Source: Gaiellasilicea sp038324115 (GTDB lineage Bacteria; Actinomycetota; Thermoleophilia; Gaiellales; Gaiellaceae). Taken from it: 18,791 bases of DNA. Below are positions 1 to 7,094 of this stretch, piece by piece. The DNA lies in the NCBI GenBank assembly GCA_038324115.1, contig JBBQHQ010000035.1:1-18791 (forward strand). Direction: 5' to 3'. The translations under genes were made by a program, and so were the position numbers. Each line of letters begins with the position of its first letter. Position 1 is the first letter of the stretch. The notes below the pieces were generated by a model, which was not told where the DNA came from, ran no database searches, and saw only the letters and a program-made list of their open reading frames with translations.

Positions 1-269
1 TCCGTCACGGGCGCGCGGCCGAGCGCCAACCCGGCGTTGTTGAAGAGGATGTCGATCCCGCCGAGCGCGGCGACGGCCGCCTCGACGAAGCCCTCGCTGC
101 TCGCGGCGTCGGTGACGTCGAGCTCGAATGCGTGGTCGGCCTCGACGCGGTCGACGCGGCGGGCTCCCCCCGCGACCCGGGCGCCCTGCTCGCGGAGCTG
201 TAGCGTCACCGCGGCGCCGATCCCGCTCGAGGCGCCGGTGACCACCGCTGTCTTTCCGTCGAGCTTCAC
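1..269 (-). CDS. Short-chain dehydrogenase/reductase (SDR), partial
   Basis: This is the N-terminal 89 codons of a classical SDR oxidoreductase, and the gene continues beyond the left edge. The reverse-strand translation shows the NAD(P)-binding glycine motif TGASSGIG near residues 11-18 and the structural motif NNAG near residue 80. Both are hallmarks of the family, which performs NAD(P)-dependent alcohol/ketone redox reactions in the cytoplasm. The start is a GTG at 269-267 that overlaps the TGA of the upstream cation exporter as GTGA, so the two genes are probably translationally coupled. The catalytic Tyr-x-x-x-Lys lies outside the window, so the substrate cannot be guessed. The aspartate/arginine residues that decide NADH or NADPH preference are not clear from this fragment. 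Confidence 0.9.
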   Translation of the reverse strand, partial: MKLDGKTAVVTGASSGIGAAVTLQLREQGARVAGGARRVDRVEADHAFELDVTDAASSEGFVEAAVAALGGIDILFNNAGLALGRAPVT

Positions 270-1138
270 GGGGTGAGCTGTATCAGACCCGGGGCGTGGT
301 CGACCTGCAGCGTGGTGTGCGTGAGCGCGAAGTGCTCGCGCAGCTCCGCCTCCAGCGCACGTCGGATCCCGTGGCAGTCGGCCTTCGGCTCCACGAGGAC
401 GTGGGCGGAGAGCGCCGGAAAGCCCGACGTGATCGTCCAGACGTGCAGGTCGTGGACGCCGACGACGCCGGTGACGGAGCGCATCGACCGGTCGAGTTGC
501 CCGGTGTCGAGCCCGGCCGGCGCGCCCTCGAGCAGAATCCCGACCGACTCGCGGAGGACGCCCGCGGTGCTCCCGATCACGAGCAAGCCGATCAGGAGGC
601 CTGCGACAGCGTCGGCCTGCTCCCACCCCGTCGTCAGGAGGACGACGGCCGCGACGACGACGCCGACGGACGCAGCCAGGTCGCCGAGCACGTGCAGGAA
701 CGCGGCGCGGACGTTGAGCCCGCCCCCGGCCCCGTGGAGGACCCGCGCTGCGGCGACGTTGACGCCGAGGCCGACGAGGCCGGCGCCGAGCACCCAGCCG
801 CCCGCGACCTCGGGGGCGTCCCCGAGCCGGGCGATCGCCTCGACGACGATCCAGATCCCGAGGAGGACGAGCGCGACCGCGTTCGCGAGCGCGGCGAGGA
901 TCTCGGCCCGCTGCCAGCCGAATGTCCGCTCGGGGGTCGCTGGCCTCCGCGCGAGCCAGGAGGCGAAGAGCGCCAGCCCGAGCGCGAGCGCGTCGGAGGC
1001 CATGTGCCCGGCGTCGGCGAGAAGCGCGAGCGAGCCCGCGAGGATCCCGACGACGACCTCGACGCCGGCGAACCCCAGCACGAGGGCGAGCGCGAGACCC
1101 AGCGCCCTGCTGCTGCTGCGGCCGTGGACATGAGTCAC
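266..1138 (-). CDS. Cation diffusion facilitator (CDF) exporter, CzcD/ZitB-like
   Basis: A 290-residue inner-membrane antiporter of the CDF family, which exports Zn2+ (or Co2+/Cd2+) in exchange for protons. Two metal-site HxxxD motifs are visible: HMASD (H45, D49) in the second membrane helix and HVLGD (H149, D153) in the fifth, the zinc-type signature. About six hydrophobic helices span residues 12-205. A cytoplasmic C-terminal domain follows with the family's LHVWTI and SAHV strands. The histidine-rich N terminus typical of CzcD is reduced to THVHG. The start is GTG at 1138-1136; no strong Shine-Dalgarno is visible. It is divergent from the sugar-transporter operon across a 54-bp gap and overlaps the downstream SDR by 4 bp. 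Length and domain order are normal. Family assignment is secure; the metal is inferred. Confidence 0.93.
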   Translation of the reverse strand: MTHVHGRSSSRALGLALALVLGFAGVEVVVGILAGSLALLADAGHMASDALALGLALFASWLARRPATPERTFGWQRAEILAALANAVALVLLGIWIVVEAIARLGDAPEVAGGWVLGAGLVGLGVNVAAARVLHGAGGGLNVRAAFLHVLGDLAASVGVVVAAVVLLTTGWEQADAVAGLLIGLLVIGSTAGVLRESVGILLEGAPAGLDTGQLDRSMRSVTGVVGVHDLHVWTITSGFPALSAHVLVEPKADCHGIRRALEAELREHFALTHTTLQVDHAPGLIQLTP

Positions 1139-1155
1139 GCCGGAGACGGTTCCCG

Positions 1156-1193
1156 TTTACATGAAGCACACACACGCGCTATCGTCGCATCCG
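1156..1193 (+). promoter_or_regulatory. Predicted promoter of sugar ABC operon, probably leaderless
   Basis: TTTACA (1156-1161) and TATCGT (1180-1185) are separated by 18 bp and resemble sigma-70 -35 and -10 boxes. The expected transcription start, about 7-8 nt after the -10, falls on the GTG start codon at 1193. No Shine-Dalgarno sequence precedes that GTG. The sequence therefore suggests a leaderless mRNA. This is motif reading only. Confidence 0.5.
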
Positions 1194-2416
1194 TGGCAGG
1201 CGTTGCATTCGACGGCGTCAGCAAGATCTACGCTGACGGCACCCGAGCAGTCGACGGCCTTGACCTGGAAATCCAGGACGGCGAGTTCATGGTGCTCGTC
1301 GGCCCGTCGGGGTGCGGCAAGACGACCGCGCTGCGGATGGTCGCCGGCCTCGAGGAGATCTCCGAGGGGGCGCTCCGGATCGGCGAGCGTGTCGTCAACC
1401 ACGTCCCGCCGCGCGACCGCGACATCGCGATGGTCTTCCAGAGCTACGCGCTCTACCCGCACCTCTCGGTCTACGACAACATCGCCTTCGGCCTGAAGCT
1501 GAAGAAGACGCCGAAGGCGGAAGTGGACGAGCGCGTGCAAAAGGCGGCGCAGCTGCTCGGCCTGACCGAGTACCTCGAGCGCAAGCCGCGCGCCCTCTCG
1601 GGCGGCCAGCGGCAGCGGGTCGCGATGGGCCGGGCGATCGTCCGCCAACCGGCCGCCTTCCTGATGGACGAGCCGCTCTCGAACCTCGACGCCAAGCTGC
1701 GCGTCCAGATGCGCGCCGAGATCTCTCAGCTCCAGTCCGACCTCGGCGTGACCACGATCTACGTCACGCACGACCAGATCGAGGCGATGACGATGGGCGA
1801 CCGCGTCGCCGTGATGCGGAAGGGCGAGCTGCAGCAGGTCGCGACCCCGCAGGAGCTCTACGACCGCCCCGTCAACCTCTTCGTCGGCGGCTTCATCGGC
1901 AGCCCAGCGATGAACCTGCTCGAGGCGACGCTCGAGAGCTCGAACGGCGATCTCGTCGCCGTGGCCGGCAGCTCGCGGATCACGCTCGGCCGGGAGACGC
2001 TCTCGGCCCGGCCCGACCTGAAGTCCTACGAGGGGAAGACCGTGATCCTCGGGATCCGCCCGGAGGACCTCGAGGACGCCGAGCTCGAGCCCGACGCCTC
2101 CAAGGACCAGCGGATCCGCGGCACGGTCTCCCTGACGGAGGCGCTCGGCTCCGAGGTGATGGCGCACATCAAGGTCGACGCGCCCGCCGCCGCGACCGAG
2201 GACGTGCGCGAGCTCGCGCGGGACGCCGGCACGGAGGGGCTCTCCGACCGCGACAGCGGGCACGGCGCGACGGTCGTCGGCCGCTTCGGCGCGCGCACCA
2301 AGGTCCGGCCCGGCCAGCAGGTCGAGGTCGCGGTGGACACCCGAGCTTTGCACTTCTTCGAGCCCGACTCCGGGCTCGGGATCTACGACGGAAGCGAGAG
2401 AGAGGGAGCGGTCTAG
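1193..2416 (+). CDS. Sugar ABC transporter ATP-binding protein (AglK/MalK/UgpC-like)
   Basis: A 407-residue cytoplasmic ATPase that powers a CUT1 carbohydrate importer. In order it shows Walker A (GPSGCGKTT), the Q-loop (MVFQSYALYPHLSVYDNIAFG), the ABC signature LSGGQRQRVAMGRAI, Walker B (AFLMDEPLSNLDA), the D-loop and the switch histidine (VTHDQIEAM). A C-terminal OB-fold regulatory region of the MalK type begins around residue 240 (FIGSPAMN; later GIRPEDLED). I chose GTG at 1193 because homologues start at about this point (AGVAFDGVSKIYADGT) and a promoter-like sequence ends just upstream. An in-frame ATG at 1130 would add 21 unconserved residues and overlap the divergent exporter. Its TAG abuts the ATG of the binding-protein gene with no gap. 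One such ATPase often serves several sugar importers in actinobacteria. Confidence 0.95.
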   Translation: MAGVAFDGVSKIYADGTRAVDGLDLEIQDGEFMVLVGPSGCGKTTALRMVAGLEEISEGALRIGERVVNHVPPRDRDIAMVFQSYALYPHLSVYDNIAFGLKLKKTPKAEVDERVQKAAQLLGLTEYLERKPRALSGGQRQRVAMGRAIVRQPAAFLMDEPLSNLDAKLRVQMRAEISQLQSDLGVTTIYVTHDQIEAMTMGDRVAVMRKGELQQVATPQELYDRPVNLFVGGFIGSPAMNLLEATLESSNGDLVAVAGSSRITLGRETLSARPDLKSYEGKTVILGIRPEDLEDAELEPDASKDQRIRGTVSLTEALGSEVMAHIKVDAPAAATEDVRELARDAGTEGLSDRDSGHGATVVGRFGARTKVRPGQQVEVAVDTRALHFFEPDSGLGIYDGSEREGAV

Positions 2417-3742
2417 ATGAGGATGAGGAAGCAACGTTGGTTCCTGCTCGCCCTGCTCGTCGCCGGGCTCGCGCTCGCCGCGGCCGGCTGCGGCGGAAGC
2501 GACAACAACTCGAGTAGTGGTGACACGGGCGCTTCGACGGACGGCGGCGGCAGCGTCTCCGGCACGATCAGCGTGCTCGCCGTCTGGACCGGCGCCGAGG
2601 GCGAAGCCTTCCAGGCTGTCCTCGACGGCTTCACGGCCGAGAACCCGGACGTGACGGTCAACTACAAGTCCGCGAAGGAGCCCGCCACCGTCCTCTCGAC
2701 GGCGGTCGAGGGCGGCAACCCGCCCGACATCGCCGCGCTGCCCCAGCCGGGCTTCATGACCGACTTCGCGAACCGCGGCGCGCTCCAGCCGATCGACTTC
2801 GCGACGGAGAAGATCCAGGAGGGCTACGCCCAGTCGTGGCTCGATCTCGGCACCGTCGACGGCACGCTCTACGGCCTCTTCTTCAAGGGGGCCAACAAGT
2901 CGACCGTCTGGTACAACGTCAACGTCTTCAACGACGCCGGCGTCGAGCCTCCGGCGGACTGGGACACGTTCCTCAAGGACGCCGCCACCCTGAAGGCCTC
3001 GGGCGTGACGCCCTTCTCGATCGGCGGCGCGGACGGTTGGACGCTGACCGACCTGTTCGAGAACATCTACCTCCGCACCGCGGGGCCGGACAAGTACGAC
3101 CAGCTGACGAAGCACGAGATCCCCTGGACGGACCAGTCGGTCAAGGACGCCCTCGCCGAGATGGCCAAGGTGCTGGCCCCGGACATGATCGCCGGCGGCA
3201 CCTCGAGCGCGCTCCAGACGGACTTCCCGACCTCGGTCACGCAGGTCTTCGCCGATCCGCCCAAGGCCGCGCAGGTGCTCGAGGGCGACTTCGTCGGCGG
3301 CGTGATCAGCTCCGAGACGACCGCGAAGGCGATCGACGGCTTCAACGTCTACTCGTTCCCGGAGATCAACGGCTCCGGCCCGGTCGTGGTCGGCGGCGGT
3401 GACGTGATGGTCATGTTCAAGGACACGCCCGCCGGGCGCGCCCTGATCGAGTACCTCGCCACTCCCGCGGCCGCCGAGATCTGGGCCGCGAAGGGCGGCT
3501 TCTCGTCCCCGAACAAGAACGTCGACCCGTCCGTCTACCCGGACGAGCTGACGCAGAAGACGGCGACCGACCTGGCGAACGCGGAGACCTTCCGCTTCGA
3601 CATGTCCGACCTGATGCCGGGCGCCTTCGGGAGCGATGCGGAGTTCACCCTCCTGCAGGACTTCCTCAAGAGCCCGTCCGACATCGACGGGATCACGCAG
3701 AAGCTGGAGAAGGCGGCAGCGAGCGCGTTCAAGAGCTCGTAG
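2417..3742 (+). CDS. Sugar ABC transporter substrate-binding lipoprotein (AglE-like)
   Basis: A 441-residue extracellular solute-binding protein of family 1. A signal peptide (basic MRMRKQRW, then a hydrophobic core) ends in a lipobox with the lipid-modified cysteine at residue 25 (LALAAAGC), followed by a Ser/Gly/Asp-rich linker. The mature part reads like the alpha-glucoside-binding protein AglE: PDIAALPQPGFMTDFANRG, then SWLDLGTVDG, then LYGL, then VWYNV, then YLRTAGPDKYDQL. That suggests disaccharide alpha-glucosides (trehalose, maltose, sucrose class) as ligands; the exact sugar is not readable. The start ATG follows GGGAG at 2404-2408 with 8-nt spacing and directly abuts the ATPase stop. 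It would deliver sugar to the two permeases encoded next. The permease start lies 7 bp after its stop. Confidence 0.94.
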   Translation: MRMRKQRWFLLALLVAGLALAAAGCGGSDNNSSSGDTGASTDGGGSVSGTISVLAVWTGAEGEAFQAVLDGFTAENPDVTVNYKSAKEPATVLSTAVEGGNPPDIAALPQPGFMTDFANRGALQPIDFATEKIQEGYAQSWLDLGTVDGTLYGLFFKGANKSTVWYNVNVFNDAGVEPPADWDTFLKDAATLKASGVTPFSIGGADGWTLTDLFENIYLRTAGPDKYDQLTKHEIPWTDQSVKDALAEMAKVLAPDMIAGGTSSALQTDFPTSVTQVFADPPKAAQVLEGDFVGGVISSETTAKAIDGFNVYSFPEINGSGPVVVGGGDVMVMFKDTPAGRALIEYLATPAAAEIWAAKGGFSSPNKNVDPSVYPDELTQKTATDLANAETFRFDMSDLMPGAFGSDAEFTLLQDFLKSPSDIDGITQKLEKAAASAFKSS

Positions 3743-3749
3743 GACGCCC

Positions 3750-5096
3750 TTGAGCAGTAGCGCCATTCGGACGGAGGTTCCCCTCGGCGGGGAGCCTCCG
3801 TCCGCTCCCAAGGTCGCCCGCTGGCGGAGCGCTCTCGTCCCGCTCGGCTTCCTGACGCCGGCGATCATCATGCTCGGCGTCTGGGTGATCTACCCGATGC
3901 TGGCGACGATGTGGCGGAGCCTCTTCTCCGACCGCGGCAACGACTTCGTCGGGATCGACAACTACCACCGGATCTTCACCGACGACCGGCTCCTGACGGC
4001 GCTGAAGAACAACGCACTCTGGGTGCTGATCATCCCCGCCGCCGTGACCGCGGTCGGGCTCGTCTTCGCCGTGCTCGTCGAGCGCGTCCGCTGGGCGGTC
4101 GCGTTCAAGATCGCCGTCTTCATCCCGCTCGCCGTCTCGCTCTTCGCGGTCGGCGTGATCTGGCGGATCATGTACCAGCAGGATCCCGAGCGCGGCGCAA
4201 TCAATGCGGGGATCTCGGCGGTGCGCGGGGTCGTCACCGAGACCGGCGTGCTCTCCGACGCGAAACCGTCGACCGACGCGCTCAGCGGGACGCCCAAGGG
4301 CGGCCTGACGCTGACGAAGACGATCCGGCCGGGTGGGGTCGCCGATCTCGGCCTGACCGGGATCCGCGCCTCCGAGGTGCCCGCCGGCGCCGAGCAGGCC
4401 GTGCAGCCCGAGCCGCTCCAGGGTGGGATCACGGGCGTCGTCTGGCGCGACTTCAAGCCGGGCGGGGGTACCGCGGGCAAGGTCGAGTCGGAGGAGACCG
4501 GCATCCCGGGCGTCACCGTCGAGCTTCGTGACGCAAGTCGGAAGAAGCTCGACTCGGTCAAGACGAATCCCGACGGCACCTTCGCGTTCGAGGGCCTCGC
4601 ACCGGGCGATTACAGGGTCGCGATCGGCTCGAAGACGTTCGCGCAACCCTTCAAGGGCGTGAACTGGCTCGGGGCGAGCCTGATCACGCCGGCGATCATG
4701 TTCGCCTACATCTGGGTGACTGCGGGCTTTGCGATGGTGATCATCGGGGCCGGACTCGCGTCGATCCCGCGCGACACGCTCGAAGCCGCCCGTACCGACG
4801 GCGCTACCGAGTTCCAGGTCTTCCGCCGGATCACCGTGCCGCTGCTCGCCCCCGTCCTCACCGTCGTCTTCGTCACCCAGATCATCGGGGTACTGAAGAT
4901 CTTCGACCTCGTGCTCGCGATCGCGCCGGGGTCGAGCCAGGACGACGCGGCGACGCTCGCCTTCGTGATGTGGCAGCGCTCGTTCAGCGGCCAGAACGCC
5001 TTCGGGCTCGGCGCCGCGATCTCGACCTTCCTGCTCCTGCTCTTCATCCCCTTCCTGATCATCAACATCCGACGGTTCCGGGCGGAGGCCTCATGA
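3750..5096 (+). CDS. Sugar ABC transporter permease 1 (AglF/MalF-like) with extracellular beta-sandwich insert
   Basis: A 448-residue CUT1 permease. I place six membrane helices at about 31-52, 83-110, 116-140, 312-336, 367-393 and 421-440. The EAA loop that docks the ATPase reads PRDTLEAARTDGATEFQVF (340-358). The C-terminal third (KIFDLV, FGLGAAIS) resembles AglF. AglF-type permeases are usually about 300-335 residues. The excess is a block of roughly 145 residues (about 155-300) between helices 3 and 4, which topology places outside the cell. Its second half (226-295: ITGVVWRDF, then GIPGVTVELRD, then NPDGTFAFEGLAPGDYRV) matches an SdrD-B/Cna-B beta-sandwich. The start is TTG at 3750, chosen because AGGAC (3741-3745) lies just upstream and it sits 7 bp after the binding-protein stop. 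The TGA overlaps the next ATG. Confidence 0.93.
   Translation: MSSSAIRTEVPLGGEPPSAPKVARWRSALVPLGFLTPAIIMLGVWVIYPMLATMWRSLFSDRGNDFVGIDNYHRIFTDDRLLTALKNNALWVLIIPAAVTAVGLVFAVLVERVRWAVAFKIAVFIPLAVSLFAVGVIWRIMYQQDPERGAINAGISAVRGVVTETGVLSDAKPSTDALSGTPKGGLTLTKTIRPGGVADLGLTGIRASEVPAGAEQAVQPEPLQGGITGVVWRDFKPGGGTAGKVESEETGIPGVTVELRDASRKKLDSVKTNPDGTFAFEGLAPGDYRVAIGSKTFAQPFKGVNWLGASLITPAIMFAYIWVTAGFAMVIIGAGLASIPRDTLEAARTDGATEFQVFRRITVPLLAPVLTVVFVTQIIGVLKIFDLVLAIAPGSSQDDAATLAFVMWQRSFSGQNAFGLGAAISTFLLLLFIPFLIINIRRFRAEAS
4212..4649 (+). other. Insert domain within permease 1 (SdrD-B/Cna-B-like)
   Basis: This segment encodes the extra extracellular loop of permease 1. The first half (about residues 155-225) is Gly/Thr/Ala-rich without a recognised fold. 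The second half (nt about 4425-4634) has the order G-x-V-W-x-D, G-x-P-G-V-x-V-x-L, then T-x-x-D-G-x-F-x-F-x-x-L-x-P-G-x-Y, which is diagnostic of SdrD-B/carboxypeptidase-regulatory-like domains. It remains in frame and keeps the high GC of its surroundings, so it is not an obvious recent insertion. Confidence 0.8.
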
Positions 5097-5986
5097 GCAC
5101 GGCGACGGAGACCGAGCGCGGCGAGCCGGTGGTGATCTCGGAAGGGATCGCGCCGAAGATCCTGCGGGCGCTCGGCCGGGCGCCGGTGCACCTCGTCCTG
5201 ATCCTGATCGCCGTCTTCTGGCTGATCCCGACCACCGGGCTCTTCATCACCTCGATCCTGCGCGCCTCGGACGCGGCGCAGGGCGGCTGGTGGAACTTCG
5301 TGGTCAAGCCGAGCACCTGGACGCTCGAGAACTACTCGAACATGTTCGACAACGAGGGGATCACCCACGCCCTCGTCGTCACGGCGCAGGTGACGCTGGG
5401 TGCGACGATCCTGCCGATCCTGATCGCCTCCGCGGCCGCCTATGCGCTCGCCTGGATCGAGTTCCCCGGCCGAGACTGGGTCTTCCTGACCGTCGTCGGG
5501 CTGCTGCTCGTGCCGGTGCAGATGGCGCTGATCCCGATCTTCCGCCTCTACAACACGCTCAACCTCTACGACACCGTGCCGGGGCTGATCCTCTTCCACA
5601 CGGCGTTCGCGCTCCCGTTCGCGATCTTCCTCCTGCGCAACTTCTTCGCGGGGATCCCCCGCGACCTGATGGAGGCGGCCCGGATCGACGGGGCCTCCGA
5701 GGTGCGCCTCTTCTTCAAGGTCGTGCTCCCACTCGGGCTGCCCGCGATCGCCTCGCTCGCGATCTTCCAGGTCCTCTTCGTCTGGAACGACCTCCTGATC
5801 GGGCTCGTGCTCGCCCAGAACAACGCACCGATCGCGCCCGCGATCGCCTCGCAGCTGCGCCAGTTCGGGTCGAACCTCGACCTGCTCGCGCCGGCTGCGT
5901 TCTTCTCCGCGATCATCCCGCTGACCGTCTTCGCGGCGTTCCAGCGCTACTTCGTCCAGGGCCTCCTCGCCGGCAGCGTCAAGTAG
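5093..5986 (+). CDS. Sugar ABC transporter permease 2 (AglG/MalG-like)
   Basis: A 297-residue second membrane subunit of the CUT1 importer. It has about six membrane helices, beginning near residue 35 (PVHLVLILIAVFWLIP). A canonical EAA loop reads PRDLMEAARIDGASEVRLF, with VLP closing it. The C terminus RYFVQGLLAGSVK matches the AglG/MalG ending that inserts toward the ATPases. The ATG at 5093 overlaps the permease 1 TGA (ATGA) and is preceded by GGAGG at 5084-5088 with 4-nt spacing. Permease 2 lacks the large insert seen in permease 1, so the heterodimer is asymmetric in its outer loops, as in MalF/MalG. Only 10 bp separate its stop from the next gene, so transcription probably continues. 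Confidence 0.95.
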   Translation: MSTATETERGEPVVISEGIAPKILRALGRAPVHLVLILIAVFWLIPTTGLFITSILRASDAAQGGWWNFVVKPSTWTLENYSNMFDNEGITHALVVTAQVTLGATILPILIASAAAYALAWIEFPGRDWVFLTVVGLLLVPVQMALIPIFRLYNTLNLYDTVPGLILFHTAFALPFAIFLLRNFFAGIPRDLMEAARIDGASEVRLFFKVVLPLGLPAIASLAIFQVLFVWNDLLIGLVLAQNNAPIAPAIASQLRQFGSNLDLLAPAAFFSAIIPLTVFAAFQRYFVQGLLAGSVK

Positions 5987-5997
5987 CCTCGCCGACA
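5984..5997 (+). promoter_or_regulatory. Possible -10 element overlapping stop codon (leaderless start)
   Basis: TAGCCT at 5984-5989 includes the permease 2 stop codon and fits TAnnnT. It lies 7 nt before the ATG at 5997, which has no Shine-Dalgarno. No -35 match was found. This may be an internal promoter or coincidence. Confidence 0.25.
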
Positions 5998-7094
5998 TGC
6001 GCTGCGCACTCGTCGGCGGCGGCCTCGGCGGCTTCGTCGCGTACACGACCCTCCGGCACGCCGGGCTCGAGCCCGGGGAGATCGTCGTCTTCGGGGACGA
6101 CCCGGATCCCGCCGGCGCCTGGCGCCCCCGGGCGGAGGCGATCCGACAGCGACTGATGCGCTCCGAGAGCGACGGCCACCCGTACGCGACCTCCTTCCCG
6201 GGGCTCGCGGCCCGCGAGGCGGTGCGGCGCGGCTCGCCCTTGCCTCTGCTCCGGAGCGTCGCCGACCGGTACCGCCCGACCGTCGCCGAGTTCCTCCGGC
6301 ACGTCGAGGCGCTGCGGGCGCGGAGCGGCTGGGACGAGAGCTTCCGCCGGGCCAGGATCGGACGTGTCCACGCCGTCGAGGGCGGCTTCGAGCTGGACGG
6401 CGAGGGGCCGTTCCGGCACGTCCTGCTCGCGCCCGGGCACCCCGGGCTCGCGATCCCGCCGGAGCTGGAAGGCGACCCGCGCGTCGTCCACGCCTACGAG
6501 CCGCACGGCTACGCGGCGAAGCTGGCGGTCGTCGGAGCGGGGATGGCGGCCGCGACGGAGTGGCTGAACGCGCTCGAGGCCGGGGCCGAGGTCGTCTCCG
6601 TCCGGCGGCGCGAGCCGGTGCGGCGGCCGCTGAACGTGCCCAGGCCGCTCTTCACCAAGCGGGGCCTTGCGGCCTACCGGGCGACCGCGCCCGGCGAGCG
6701 GACGGTGCTGCTCGAGCGGCTCGGGGAGCCCTCGTTCCCACCGGGCCGCGCCTGGGACGAGAGGCTCGAGCGGGCGGCGCGCGAGGGGCGCTTCCGGATC
6801 GAGGGTGCGCCGAACGGCACCGAGCAGGTGATCGCCGCGACCGGATTCCGCAAGGGCTGGCAGGAGGACGAGCTCCTCACCGGCCTCGTCGAGGCGCACG
6901 GGCTCGAGACGCACGGCCGCCGGCTCGCGCTCGCCGACGACTCGACGGTGCCCGCCCTCACCGACGCGCGGCGAACGCTGGCTGTGGCGGGCGTGCACGG
7001 GCAGTGGGCCTATCCGGCGGCGGACACCCTCGTCGGGATGAAGTTCGCGGCGCGGGGCTTCCTGCGCAGGGTGCAGGCGTGTCCTTCACGCTGA
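5997..7094 (+). CDS. FAD/NAD(P)-binding oxidoreductase-like protein
   Basis: A 365-residue cytoplasmic flavoprotein-like protein. The N terminus has a Rossmann glycine cluster (ALVGGGLGGF, residues 4-13) suited to FAD. A second Rossmann motif (VVGAGMAAATEWL, 178-190) suits NAD(P)H, and the short linking motif AATGF (280-284) is typical of two-dinucleotide monooxygenases such as SidA/FMO-type enzymes. The end (AGVHGQWAYPAADTLVG, about 331-347) probably closes over FAD. I do not recognise a precise family or substrate. It lies 10 bp after permease 2 and overlaps the next gene by 16 bp, so it appears to belong to the sugar-import operon. That is unusual, since alpha-glucoside use needs no flavoenzyme. 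No Shine-Dalgarno precedes the ATG. A role in oxidising a sugar or aglycone is speculation. Confidence 0.75.
   Translation: MRCALVGGGLGGFVAYTTLRHAGLEPGEIVVFGDDPDPAGAWRPRAEAIRQRLMRSESDGHPYATSFPGLAAREAVRRGSPLPLLRSVADRYRPTVAEFLRHVEALRARSGWDESFRRARIGRVHAVEGGFELDGEGPFRHVLLAPGHPGLAIPPELEGDPRVVHAYEPHGYAAKLAVVGAGMAAATEWLNALEAGAEVVSVRRREPVRRPLNVPRPLFTKRGLAAYRATAPGERTVLLERLGEPSFPPGRAWDERLERAAREGRFRIEGAPNGTEQVIAATGFRKGWQEDELLTGLVEAHGLETHGRRLALADDSTVPALTDARRTLAVAGVHGQWAYPAADTLVGMKFAARGFLRRVQACPSR

Noticed and set aside
1041..1052. Other GGATCC copies (for example near 1043, 2051, 4182, 5653, 6103 and 9215) as further operators
   Set aside because: They lie inside coding regions, arise from common codon pairs, are not paired at 20 bp and lack the TTTCGGATCCGAG extension.
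1168..1178. CA dinucleotide run as a microsatellite or repeat element
   Set aside because: It is only five units long and fits the spacer of the predicted promoter.
296..1192. In-frame upstream extension of the ABC ATPase
   Set aside because: The added residues are low-complexity and run antisense through the CDF exporter. The ATPase family starts at about 1193. ATG at 1130 was also rejected, because it overlaps the divergent gene and adds unconserved residues.
1157..3871. Very long minus-strand open frame opposite the sugar ABC genes
   Set aside because: It is rich in Arg, Asp, Gly and Val repeats without any domain, and it mirrors the real plus-strand genes. Long antisense frames are expected at this GC content.
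4212..4649. Permease insert as a separate mobile insertion or gene fusion artefact
   Set aside because: The frame is intact, there are no flanking repeats and composition matches the surroundings. The insert position agrees with an extracellular loop.
4706..6046. 446-codon minus-strand frame opposite the permeases
   Set aside because: The composition is Glu/Arg/Asp-rich and shadow-like. The opposite strand encodes two convincing permeases with EAA loops.
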